Shown one piece after another: positions 21,099 through 28,775 of a stretch of DNA of 39,508 nt. The stretch's first letter is position 1; each line of letters starts with the position of its first letter. The notes below the pieces were generated by a model that did not search any database, was not told where the DNA came from, and was given only the letters and a program-made list of their open reading frames with translations. The position numbers were made by a program, and so were the translations under genes. The stretch comes from Dehalococcoidia bacterium (GTDB lineage Bacteria > Chloroflexota > Dehalococcoidia > Lucifugimonadales > UBA1127), in contig JAPYRQ010000012.1 of NCBI GenBank assembly GCA_029936935.1, forward strand, positions 1 to 39,508. The letters run 5' to 3'.

Positions 21099-23018
21099 AT
21101 GGAACGCACCACAACCATAGAACCTGCTGTTGGCGACCGCCTTGAGTTGATACTCGAGGGCATGGTCTCATCCGGAGAATGCGCTGCAAGGTGGAACGGA
21201 GAAGTCGCCACGGTGTTTGGCGGCATTCCCGGCGAGCGTGTTGTTGCCGAGTTGGTTCGCAAGCAACGCGACCGTATCGCCGCGCGGGTCGTCGAAGTGT
21301 TGGACGCATCGCCCCATCGCGTAACCCCAAAGTGCGAGTACTTCTGGCCGTGCACCGGGTGCCAGTGGCAACACATCTCGTATGAACATCAACTTGAACT
21401 GAAGCGAGAGTGGATTGAAGCCAGGCTCGCTGAGAAACCGGGTTTGGACGGGCTTACCGTGCTCCCGCCTGTCGCAAGCGTAAACACCACCGGCTACCGG
21501 AACCACGCCCGGTTCACCATTGGCCCTGGCGGCACGTTGGGCTACGTGAACCACACCACACGTAGGTTCCTTCGAGTGGATAAGTGCGACCTGATGCACC
21601 CCGGCATCAACGATGCCCTTGCCAAGCTGCAAGAGCACGCTTCGGAAACTACCCAACTCTCAATACGCTACGGAGTGAACACCGGCGATTACCTCATACA
21701 ACCCAAGCTGGTCGGCTGGAATATCGGGCTGGAAAGCGGCCAGAAAACCTATCAGGAATCAATATTGGGACGGGAGTTCCGCGTGGCCTCGCCCTCCTTC
21801 TTCCAGGTCAACACACCCACAACTGAAGGCATGGTCAAACTTGTCGGCGAGCAGCTACAACTCACGCCCGACGATGTGTTGGTTGACGCTTACGCAGGCG
21901 TAGGCGTGTTCGCATCGCTGCTGGCGGATCGCTGCAAACAGGTGCTGGCCATTGAAGAGTCGTCTGCGGCAGTGAAAGACGCTCGATTCAATGCAGAGGG
22001 CATCCCCAACATCGAGTTCCGGCTGGGCAAGACAGAGGACGTTATGGGCACGTTGGACATTGTGCCTGACGCCGTCATCCTTGATCCCTCACGGGCAGGG
22101 TGCGACAAACGCGCGTTGGATGCCATCATCAAGCTTGCCCCCAAACGTATAGCCTATATCTCCTGTGAACCGGAAGCTCTGGCCCGTGACCTGGCCATCC
22201 TGGTTGCAGGCCCGTTTCAGGTCGACATGGTGCAGCCCGTCGACCTATTCCCCAACACGCATCACACGGAGTGCATCGTGATACTTTCGCTGAGAGGGGA
22301 CTCCGCTGCATCGGATGATCTGTCCCTTCCGGAGGAGACTGCTGCGGCAGACGATAAGACCCAAGCAACTACGAACTTAATCCTGGCATCGGAGTCGCCA
22401 CGACGGCGCGAGTTGCTGAAGGACCTGGGTGTCGAGTACGACATCCAGGTCTCCAGCGTTGATGAAACACCGGAAAACCCTGCTGTCACCCCGGAAGCCC
22501 TGGCGGAAGAGTTGGCGTTGAAAAAGGCCCGGGCGGTTGCTGCGGGCCAAATGAGCGGCATTATCCTGGGCGCTGACACTGTGGTCACGCTGGACAGGCG
22601 CATCTACGGCAAGCCCGCCGATAGCCAGGAAGCGATATCCATGCTGGGTGAACTTCGCGATAAAACGCACACGGTGGTCACCGCCGTTGCCATAGTCAAC
22701 ATCGACGCCGGAACCAGCACCGTTACCCACGATGCCACGCAGGTCACGATGCGCGACTACACCGACGATGAGATAGCGGACTACGTGGCTACCGGAAGTT
22801 GTATGGACAAAGCAGGATCCTACGCTATCCAAGACCCTACGTTTCACCCCGCTGCCACAGCCGATGGTTGCTACACCAACGTCATCGGATTGCCGTTATG
22901 TCGAGTCGCGAAAATGCTGGCGACAGATGGCGTAGACGCGCCCCAGGCTAGCAATTGGGGTGGCCCAGCTAACTGCTCTGGTTGTACCTCTTTGAAATCC
23001 GAGGGGCGTCAACAATGA
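21099..23018 (+). CDS. Fusion of RlmD-like rRNA m5U methyltransferase and Maf nucleotide pyrophosphatase
   Basis: The 639-residue protein joins two enzymes. Residues 1-~397 are a TRAM-containing RlmD/TrmA-type SAM methyltransferase: [4Fe-4S] ligands Cys79, Cys85, Cys88 and Cys163 (C-x5-C-x2-C...C as in RlmD), DAYAGVGVFASLL for SAM and catalytic YISCEPEAL (Cys356). An acidic linker (~400-425) leads to a Maf domain (~427-605): LILASESPRRRELLKDLG, GADTVV, GKPADSQEAISML, MDKAGSYAIQD. Maf removes non-canonical or modified NTPs. A short tail has a CSGC pair. The family reading predicts m5U in rRNA or tRNA plus pool sanitation. The stop overlaps tatA (ATGA). The gene appears leaderless. Confidence 0.92.
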   Translation: MERTTTIEPAVGDRLELILEGMVSSGECAARWNGEVATVFGGIPGERVVAELVRKQRDRIAARVVEVLDASPHRVTPKCEYFWPCTGCQWQHISYEHQLELKREWIEARLAEKPGLDGLTVLPPVASVNTTGYRNHARFTIGPGGTLGYVNHTTRRFLRVDKCDLMHPGINDALAKLQEHASETTQLSIRYGVNTGDYLIQPKLVGWNIGLESGQKTYQESILGREFRVASPSFFQVNTPTTEGMVKLVGEQLQLTPDDVLVDAYAGVGVFASLLADRCKQVLAIEESSAAVKDARFNAEGIPNIEFRLGKTEDVMGTLDIVPDAVILDPSRAGCDKRALDAIIKLAPKRIAYISCEPEALARDLAILVAGPFQVDMVQPVDLFPNTHHTECIVILSLRGDSAASDDLSLPEETAAADDKTQATTNLILASESPRRRELLKDLGVEYDIQVSSVDETPENPAVTPEALAEELALKKARAVAAGQMSGIILGADTVVTLDRRIYGKPADSQEAISMLGELRDKTHTVVTAVAIVNIDAGTSTVTHDATQVTMRDYTDDEIADYVATGSCMDKAGSYAIQDPTFHPAATADGCYTNVIGLPLCRVAKMLATDGVDAPQASNWGGPANCSGCTSLKSEGRQQ

Positions 23019-23329
23019 ACATCATGGGCATCGGCCCCATTGAACTGGTCGTCGTGATGGTCATCGCGTACCTCGTGCTTGGCCCGGAACGCATGACCTC
23101 AACGATGCGTTCACTGGCAAAAGTAGTCCGTGACTTGAAAGAGCAGACCGCAGGGTTGCCCAAAACCTTGGACGAACTCCTTGAGCCGCCCAAGGATGAG
23201 GAAGACAAGGAATCCGAGGCACCCGGGGTAGCAAGACCAAGGCGCACGCGGGCCGCCGCCCAAGCGGACGAAAAAGATGATGATGACGATGAGGAACCCA
23301 CCACCAACGTCCCAGAGTCGAAGGAGTAG
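23015..23329 (+). CDS. TatA/TatB-family twin-arginine translocase subunit
   Basis: A 104-residue protein: one N-terminal helix (IGPIELVVVMVIAYLVLGPERM), a Gly-Pro hinge, the amphipathic helix MTSTMRSLAKVVRDLKEQ and a long acidic, low-complexity tail (EKDDDDDEE). GPERM with an acidic tail is closer to TatB than to TatA, but one TatA-type protein may serve both roles. ATG 23015 has GAGGGG upstream and overlaps the fusion gene's stop by ATGA. tatC follows after 3 bp. Confidence 0.92.
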   Translation: MNIMGIGPIELVVVMVIAYLVLGPERMTSTMRSLAKVVRDLKEQTAGLPKTLDELLEPPKDEEDKESEAPGVARPRRTRAAAQADEKDDDDDEEPTTNVPESKE

Positions 23330-23332
23330 TCC

Positions 23333-24088
23333 GTGGCTGACGCGGCCAAACCATTACGCAAACACCTAGAAGAGCTGCGATGGCGGCTGATGATTGTTGT
23401 CATCGCCGTGGTTATCGGTGCTGGTGTCAGCGTGGTCTACTTCAAACCGCTGGTTGAGATTCTGATTGAACCGGCTGAAGGCTACCTATCAAGTACCGGC
23501 GGTCCCATCTACACGGAGGTCACGGAGCTACTGGGTGTGACGGTGAAAGTCGCCATGCTTGGCGGGCTTATCCTTTCCCTGCCTATTCTGACGTACCAGA
23601 TTGTCGCGTTCGCAGCCCCGGGCCTAACACGACGTGAAAAAGGCTACCTACTTTTCATGGTGCCAGGGGCGCTGGTCAGCTTCGCCATAGGCGCAGCATT
23701 CGCTTACTTCGTGCTCCTGCCACCCATGCTCAAGTTCCTGCTGACCTACGCTAACGATGTTGCTGTGCCCATGATCCGAATCAGCACCTACATCAATCTG
23801 GTGGTGATGCTCATCTTCTGGATGGGTCTCATCTTTGAGACGCCTCTCGTCATGTTCACTGCCGCTAAAGCAGGGGTAATCAGCGCCGACACGATGGCCA
23901 AGGGACGACGCATCATCATTGTTGTGGCGTTTTTACTTGGAGCCGTCATCACTCCGACCTTCGACCCGGTGAACCAGACGATGGTAGCTATACCGTTCCT
24001 GGTTCTCTACGAGATTGGTCTGAGGCTTGCCCGCTTCGCTAGGCCTAGAGAGGTGCCGGAAGAAGCCTCGGACAGCACCACGTCTTAG
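23333..24088 (+). CDS. tatC: Sec-independent protein translocase TatC
   Basis: A 251-residue, six-helix membrane protein starting at GTG 23333. It has the TatC N-terminal signature RKHLEELRWRLMIVVIAVV, the periplasmic loop FKPLVEILIEPAEGYLSSTGG...YTEVTE, then FAAPGLTRREKGYLL and a conserved F-E-TPLV (LIFETPLVMFTAAKAGVIS). The TPTFDPVNQTMVAIPFLVLYEIGL end is typical. TatC binds twin-arginine signal peptides of folded cofactor proteins. It is co-transcribed with the upstream tatA/B gene. Confidence 0.95.
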   Translation: MADAAKPLRKHLEELRWRLMIVVIAVVIGAGVSVVYFKPLVEILIEPAEGYLSSTGGPIYTEVTELLGVTVKVAMLGGLILSLPILTYQIVAFAAPGLTRREKGYLLFMVPGALVSFAIGAAFAYFVLLPPMLKFLLTYANDVAVPMIRISTYINLVVMLIFWMGLIFETPLVMFTAAKAGVISADTMAKGRRIIIVVAFLLGAVITPTFDPVNQTMVAIPFLVLYEIGLRLARFARPREVPEEASDSTTS

Positions 24089-24157
24089 CCCGCTGCATCG
24101 GCGAGGCTTCCTGAGCATCGTAAAATAGTCCAGAAACTGATACCTGTGGGGGGAATC

Positions 24158-25540
24158 ATGGCTGAATACGACGTTGTGGTCATTGGCGCGGGACCGGGTG
24201 GATACGTTGCCGCAATCAGGGCTGCTCAACTCGGCATGAAGACGGCGGTGGTTGAGCGTGACGAGCTTGGAGGCACGTGCCTCAACTGGGGCTGCATACC
24301 AAGCAAATCGCTCATACGAAACGCCGAGGTGGTCAACCTGTTCAACCGCGCCGAGTCCTGGGGTGTAGAAGTAGGTGAGGTCAAACCTGACTTTGGCGTC
24401 GCGGTCGATCGCAGTCGACAAGTTGTGAAACGCATGACCCTGGGCGTGGGCTACCTGTTCAAGAAGAACAACATCGATCTCATTAAGGGGCAGGCCGTAC
24501 TCCAAAGCGCCACGGAGATTGTTGTGGAGGGGGCGGAGGAGAACCTGACCGCAAAGACCATCATTCTGGCCACAGGCGCCCGACCCCGCAGCATCCCCAC
24601 CCTACCCATCGACGGCACGTTAGTCATGACTAGCCGCGAGGCCCTTGAAGCCAAGACTATGCCGAAGTCGGCCATCTTCGTAGGCGGTGGCCCTATCGGT
24701 TGTGAGCTTGCATACGTGTACAACGCGTACGGCGTGGACGTCACCATCGTGGAAGTGCTGCCGCATCTGCTACCCAACGACGATGAGGAGATCGGCGCGG
24801 AGGTTGAGCGTTCCTTCGAGAAGCAGGGCATCAAGACCATGACCGGTGCAATGCTCACAGCGATGACCCAGGAAGGCGACCAGGCAAACGTTACCATCAA
24901 GACCGGAAACGGCGAGCAACAACTCACGGCAGACCGCATCATCGTGGCCATCGGCGTCCAGGCCAACTCGGAGGGGTCGGGTCTGGAAGAGGTGGGTGTT
25001 ACTACGGAACGCGGGTTCATAACCATAAACGAACGGATGCAGACCAGCGTGCCAAACATCTACGCAGTAGGAGACATCACCGGCAAGCTACTGCTGGCCC
25101 ACGTTGCATCGGCCCAGGGAGTGGACGTTGTTGAGCGATTGGCAGGCCTCACCCCCCCGGAACTCGATTATTCACTTATGCCAAAGGCAGTCTACTGCCA
25201 ACCCCAGGTGGCCAGCTTCGGAATCACTGAGAGAGAAGCTATAGAGTCCGGCATTGAGGTCAAGGTGGGCAAGTTTCCCTTCCGCGCCAATGGCAAAGCC
25301 CTGGCCATGGGCGATTACAATGGCTTCGCCAAGATCGTCATGGAAGTAGGCACCGAGAAGATCCTGGGCGCTCAGATGGTTGGCCCGGAAGTCACTGACC
25401 TGCTGGGAGAACTCTCCATGAACCGGATGCTGGAAGGCACCGTCCGGGAGCTTGGAACCATGGTGCACGCCCACCCCAGCCTCTCAGAGGTGGTCAAAGA
25501 AGCTGCCCTCGCATGCGTGGATGAAGCCATTCACATGTAG
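24158..25540 (+). CDS. lpdA: Dihydrolipoyl dehydrogenase (E3)
   Basis: A 460-residue pyridine-nucleotide disulfide oxidoreductase: FAD-binding VVVIGAGPGGYVAAIRAAQLG, redox-active disulfide GGTCLNWGCIPSK, NAD-binding VGGGPIGCELAYVYNAYG, the second FAD motif NIYAVGDITG and the C-terminal active-site HAHPSLSEVVKEA (His-x4-Glu). ATG 24158 follows a run of G (GGGGGGAA), a good ribosome site. It reoxidises dihydrolipoamide of 2-oxoacid dehydrogenases or the glycine system with NAD. The E2 gene follows after 85 bp; no E1 gene is in the window. Confidence 0.96.
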   Translation: MAEYDVVVIGAGPGGYVAAIRAAQLGMKTAVVERDELGGTCLNWGCIPSKSLIRNAEVVNLFNRAESWGVEVGEVKPDFGVAVDRSRQVVKRMTLGVGYLFKKNNIDLIKGQAVLQSATEIVVEGAEENLTAKTIILATGARPRSIPTLPIDGTLVMTSREALEAKTMPKSAIFVGGGPIGCELAYVYNAYGVDVTIVEVLPHLLPNDDEEIGAEVERSFEKQGIKTMTGAMLTAMTQEGDQANVTIKTGNGEQQLTADRIIVAIGVQANSEGSGLEEVGVTTERGFITINERMQTSVPNIYAVGDITGKLLLAHVASAQGVDVVERLAGLTPPELDYSLMPKAVYCQPQVASFGITEREAIESGIEVKVGKFPFRANGKALAMGDYNGFAKIVMEVGTEKILGAQMVGPEVTDLLGELSMNRMLEGTVRELGTMVHAHPSLSEVVKEAALACVDEAIHM

Positions 25541-25625
25541 CGGACTCCCCCCAAGCCTGTGGTAGAATCTGGCTCCAAGCAGGGTTACAGCCAACTGGTT
25601 GCGCCCAAACACCAAGGAGGAAGTC

Positions 25626-26846
25626 GTGGCCATCACCGTCCTCTTGCCCCGTATGGGCTACGACATGCAGGAAGCCAGAATCGTCCAGTGGTTGAAGGCC
25701 GAGGGCGATCAGGTCAACCTTGGCGATGAGATTGCTGAGATAGAGACCGACAAAGCCATTATTCCGATGCCTTCCATTGGTTCCGGCACGCTGCTCAAGA
25801 TCGTCGCTCCGGAAGGCGATACAGTGCCGGTTGGTCAGCTGATCGCGGTGCTGGGTAAGCCGGGAGAGGACATCTCCGCAAGTCTGGCCGCTGCCACTCC
25901 ACCTCCAAGCCCCGCTGCGCCGTCAGTCACTTCAAACGCAGGGGCCGCGCCCACACAAGCCGCACCGCCCGCTGCAACAGGTGTAGTCCGCGCCTCTCCC
26001 CTCGCCAAGAAGTTAGCCTCGCAAAAGGGAATCGACATATCTCTTGTCGCCGGTACGGGACCGGGAGGGCGCATTACAGAGGGCGATGTGAACGCCCACG
26101 CGGACAACGCCCCCCAGGACAGCGGATTGGCAGCTTCCGCCCCCGGCACTGAGCGAGTGCCGCTCAGCAGGATGCGACAGGCAATCGCCAAGCTCACCAC
26201 TCATAGTAAAGGCGAGATACCCCACTTCTACATGTCCGTTGATGTCTCAATGGATGCCGCTGCGGACATGCGCAGCGTGGTGAACCCCAAGCTTCAACCC
26301 CAGGGCATTCGGCTCAGCATCCATGACATGATCGTCCGGGCCTGTACGCTTGCTTTGCAAAAATACCCCACCATCAACGCCAGCTTCACCGGCGATGCAC
26401 TGGAATACCACTCGTTCATCAACATCGGCGTAGTGATAGACATCGATGGCAAGGGCATCATGGTACCTGCCATCATGGGATGCCAGGATATGTCGATTTT
26501 GGAGATTTCTCAGGCAGGTAGGGATTTGGCAGCCCGGGCAAAAGAAAACAGACTCAAACCTGAAGAACTGACAAGCTCTACCTTCAGCATCAGTAACCTG
26601 GGCAGCCTGGGCGTAACCAGTTTTGCCGCTGTCATCCATCCCCCCAACGCCGCAGTGCTTGCCATAGGGACGATTCGGCAGGTACCGGTAGTCCACAACG
26701 ATGAGATAGTCGTCGGCAAAATCATGGACATTACACTTTCCGGAGACCATCGCGTCGAAGACGGCGTGATTGCCGCAAAGTTCCTTGCAGAGCTCAAACG
26801 GATATTTGAACACCCCTGGGAACTAGTCCCGGAGGAGTTGCGGTAG
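25626..26846 (+). CDS. Dihydrolipoamide acyltransferase (E2) of a 2-oxoacid dehydrogenase complex
   Basis: GTG 25626 follows AAGGAGGAAGTC. The 406-residue E2 has, in order, one lipoyl domain (EIAEIETDKAII, the Lys being the lipoylation site), a Pro/Ala-rich linker, an E3-binding domain (VRASPLAKKLASQKGIDISLVAGTGPGGRITEGDV) and a catalytic domain with PHFYMSVDV, FSISNLG and the active site DHRVEDG. Whether it takes acetyl, succinyl or branched-chain acyl groups is not evident. Pairing with lpdA is clear; E1 must be elsewhere. KorAB in the same window is a second, ferredoxin-linked 2-oxoacid route. Confidence 0.94.
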   Translation: MAITVLLPRMGYDMQEARIVQWLKAEGDQVNLGDEIAEIETDKAIIPMPSIGSGTLLKIVAPEGDTVPVGQLIAVLGKPGEDISASLAAATPPPSPAAPSVTSNAGAAPTQAAPPAATGVVRASPLAKKLASQKGIDISLVAGTGPGGRITEGDVNAHADNAPQDSGLAASAPGTERVPLSRMRQAIAKLTTHSKGEIPHFYMSVDVSMDAAADMRSVVNPKLQPQGIRLSIHDMIVRACTLALQKYPTINASFTGDALEYHSFINIGVVIDIDGKGIMVPAIMGCQDMSILEISQAGRDLAARAKENRLKPEELTSSTFSISNLGSLGVTSFAAVIHPPNAAVLAIGTIRQVPVVHNDEIVVGKIMDITLSGDHRVEDGVIAAKFLAELKRIFEHPWELVPEELR

Positions 26847-26947
26847 AACCACTCAGCTAGCCCGTTCCTTGTTCCCTACTACGTACGCATGTATGATGGG
26901 TAACGGAAAGTCTGGTTGTTCATGGAAAATTTACCAAGGAGGCGCCG

Positions 26948-27991
26948 GTGCGACCAAAGGCCGGACCCGCCTTTCTCCTCACCGCCATCGTCGTCGCCCT
27001 TGTTGCGACGTTCAGTTCTGCGGCGCTGGCTCAAGAGATTTCACCCACCATCTATTCCGGCTCTGTGACTATCGGCGGTAACCCCGCTCTTGACGGCCTC
27101 GCGCTGGTTGCACGCATCAACGACTACGAGTCTGAGAGCGTCGTCACCAAGAACGGACGATACAGCTTCCTCATCGTTGCGCCACCTAGTGGCGATTACT
27201 TCATTGAAACAATCACATTCCACATCCCAGAACTTGAAATCCAGGCCCATGAAACAGATGTTTTCCGGGGTAGCACCGCGCAGTTTGAGAAGGCATTGAC
27301 CTTTCCTGCCGTTGACGGCCTGGGTTCAGGCCCGACGCCCACTCCTGCCCCCACTGGCGCAGCTACACCTACCCCGGTTCCAACGCAGCCCGCTGCACAA
27401 CCGTCATCACCTCCCGTGGTGTACTTTGGCAACGTCACTGTCAACGGCCAACCGGCTCCTGACGGCCATGTCATCGTGGCGCGCGTGGATGACTATGAAT
27501 CACAGCCCGTTACCACCACCAACGGGACTTACGCACGGCTGGCAGTCAGTCCTCCATCCGCATCGTATCTGTTTAAAAACACAACGTTCCACATCCCAGC
27601 CTTCGGCGTTCAAGCACTTGAAACGGTGTTGTTCCTCGGAGGCCCGGCAGAACGCCCCCTCAATCTGACATTCCCAGCTCTACCTGAGCCGACGCCTACA
27701 CCACTACCCACAGCACCGCCGACACAGGTTCCGGTACCCACGCCAACTCCAGCACCACCACCAACGGTGACACCAACCAGGGTGAGTCCGACGCCGACAA
27801 CCGTTAGGCCGCCGGCAACGCCAGATATCAACGGCGATGGCTCGGTCAACGGGAGAGACCTGGCACTGCTGAGCGCGGCATACGCCACCGACACGGGTGA
27901 CAGGAACTACGACCGCAGGGCAGACCTGAACAATGACGGCCTTGTGGACTACCGGGATCTCGCGATTTTGGGGGCCCGGTATGAGAGGTAA
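26948..27991 (+). CDS. Secreted repeat protein with C-terminal dockerin domain
   Basis: GTG 26948 has AAGGAGG upstream. The 347-residue protein has a Sec signal peptide (cut after SAALA near residue 28), then two copies of a ~85-residue beta-rich repeat (SGSVTIGGNPALDGLALVARINDYESE... and FGNVTVNGQPAPDGHVIVARVDDYESQ...; both have TFHIP and end TFPA). Pro/Thr linkers follow each copy, and a type-I dockerin-like domain ends the protein: two Ca-binding loops DINGDGSVNGRDL and DLNNDGLVDYRDL. Dockerins bind cohesins. The next gene, which overlaps by 11 bp, encodes a cohesin-like lipoprotein. The repeat resembles carboxypeptidase-regulatory-like or Ig-like modules; its ligand is unknown. Confidence 0.85.
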   Translation: MRPKAGPAFLLTAIVVALVATFSSAALAQEISPTIYSGSVTIGGNPALDGLALVARINDYESESVVTKNGRYSFLIVAPPSGDYFIETITFHIPELEIQAHETDVFRGSTAQFEKALTFPAVDGLGSGPTPTPAPTGAATPTPVPTQPAAQPSSPPVVYFGNVTVNGQPAPDGHVIVARVDDYESQPVTTTNGTYARLAVSPPSASYLFKNTTFHIPAFGVQALETVLFLGGPAERPLNLTFPALPEPTPTPLPTAPPTQVPVPTPTPAPPPTVTPTRVSPTPTTVRPPATPDINGDGSVNGRDLALLSAAYATDTGDRNYDRRADLNNDGLVDYRDLAILGARYER

Positions 27992-28565
27992 CAAGCACCT
28001 ATGGTTGTTGCTGGTCGTGTCGATAGTCGCCCTTATCGCGGCATGCGGTAGCGATGATGACACGGATGACGTACCCCGGGCGACGGCAACGTTCTCAACG
28101 CCCGTCCCAACGGCCGCTCCTGTGGGCACGCAAGTACCGTCGACGCCGCCAACATCGTCTCAGCCTAGCGTCTTCCTCTGGCCCCCGGAGATTGTGGCGG
28201 ACGGCAACGGAATGGCCACATTCAATGTGTGGGTGAACACCGGGAGCTTCGGTATCAGTGGTGGTGAGGTGACTCTGAACTACAGGGACTCCGGCTGTTC
28301 AGTGCAGGCCTTCGCATCCGGGACACTTCTGGGTGAAAACCCGATCGTTGGTCACGGCGCCATCGATAACGACGCTGGCGTAGCTGTACTAGCTCTGGCT
28401 AGAATAGGGACGACGAACGCGCCAAGCCCATCTGGCAGCTTTGCCACCGTGACTTTGGGTTGCCCTGCCAACGTTACCATCGATATCCCCTCATTGGGAT
28501 TAAGCGCACTCATGGCTGACCACCAGTTCAAGAAAGTCCCTCTTGTTGGAGGCTCTGCGGGTTAG
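27981..28565 (+). CDS. Lipoprotein with cohesin-like domain
   Basis: ATG 27981 overlaps the dockerin gene by 11 bp. The 194-residue product has a lipoprotein signal (WLLLVVSIVALIAAC, Cys22), an acidic Asp-rich start, a Pro/Thr/Ser spacer and a ~130-residue beta-rich domain. That domain's spacing (FNVWVNTGSFGISGGEVTLNYRD, LLGENPIVGHGAIDNDAGVAVLALARIG, GSFATVTLGC) resembles cohesin modules. Placed on the membrane surface, it could dock the dockerin-bearing protein encoded just upstream. The cohesin assignment rests on pattern and context; a generic Ig-like domain is the alternative. Confidence 0.75.
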   Translation: MRGNKHLWLLLVVSIVALIAACGSDDDTDDVPRATATFSTPVPTAAPVGTQVPSTPPTSSQPSVFLWPPEIVADGNGMATFNVWVNTGSFGISGGEVTLNYRDSGCSVQAFASGTLLGENPIVGHGAIDNDAGVAVLALARIGTTNAPSPSGSFATVTLGCPANVTIDIPSLGLSALMADHQFKKVPLVGGSAG

Positions 28566-28696
28566 CTGCCAGGCTCCATCACGAGGTTTACATGAACCCT
28601 AATGTGTTTTCTACCCTCTCTGCTTGTCATTCCCACTTTAAAGCAAAAGAGGCGAAGGCTCATCATTGCGCATCCCATGGCATTTCCTATACCGTA

Positions 28697-28724
28697 TTGT
28701 GCGGCAATCAAATCATGATATATG
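28697..28724 (+). promoter_or_regulatory. Weak candidate promoter of the TPP-enzyme gene
   Basis: TTGTGC (28697-28702), a 16-nt spacer and TATATG (28719-28724) lie about 50 nt upstream of the TTG start at 28776. The 210-bp gap after the cohesin gene otherwise holds only a short, unconvincing open frame. Confidence 0.35.
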
Positions 28725-28775
28725 AGGCGACGTCTCCCGCAGCAAAAGCGGCAGTGCCGCCTCTGGAGGTGTTTC

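Noticed and set aside
23018-23018. TGA at the end of the RlmD-Maf gene as a Sec codon
   Set aside because: The next gene starts in an ATGA overlap, in another frame, with its own ribosome site, and the frame after this TGA has no family continuation.
27345-27830. PTPTP-type low-complexity repeats as a DNA tandem repeat or CRISPR
   Set aside because: The repetition is at protein level (Pro/Thr linkers), irregular in DNA, with no equal-length spacers.
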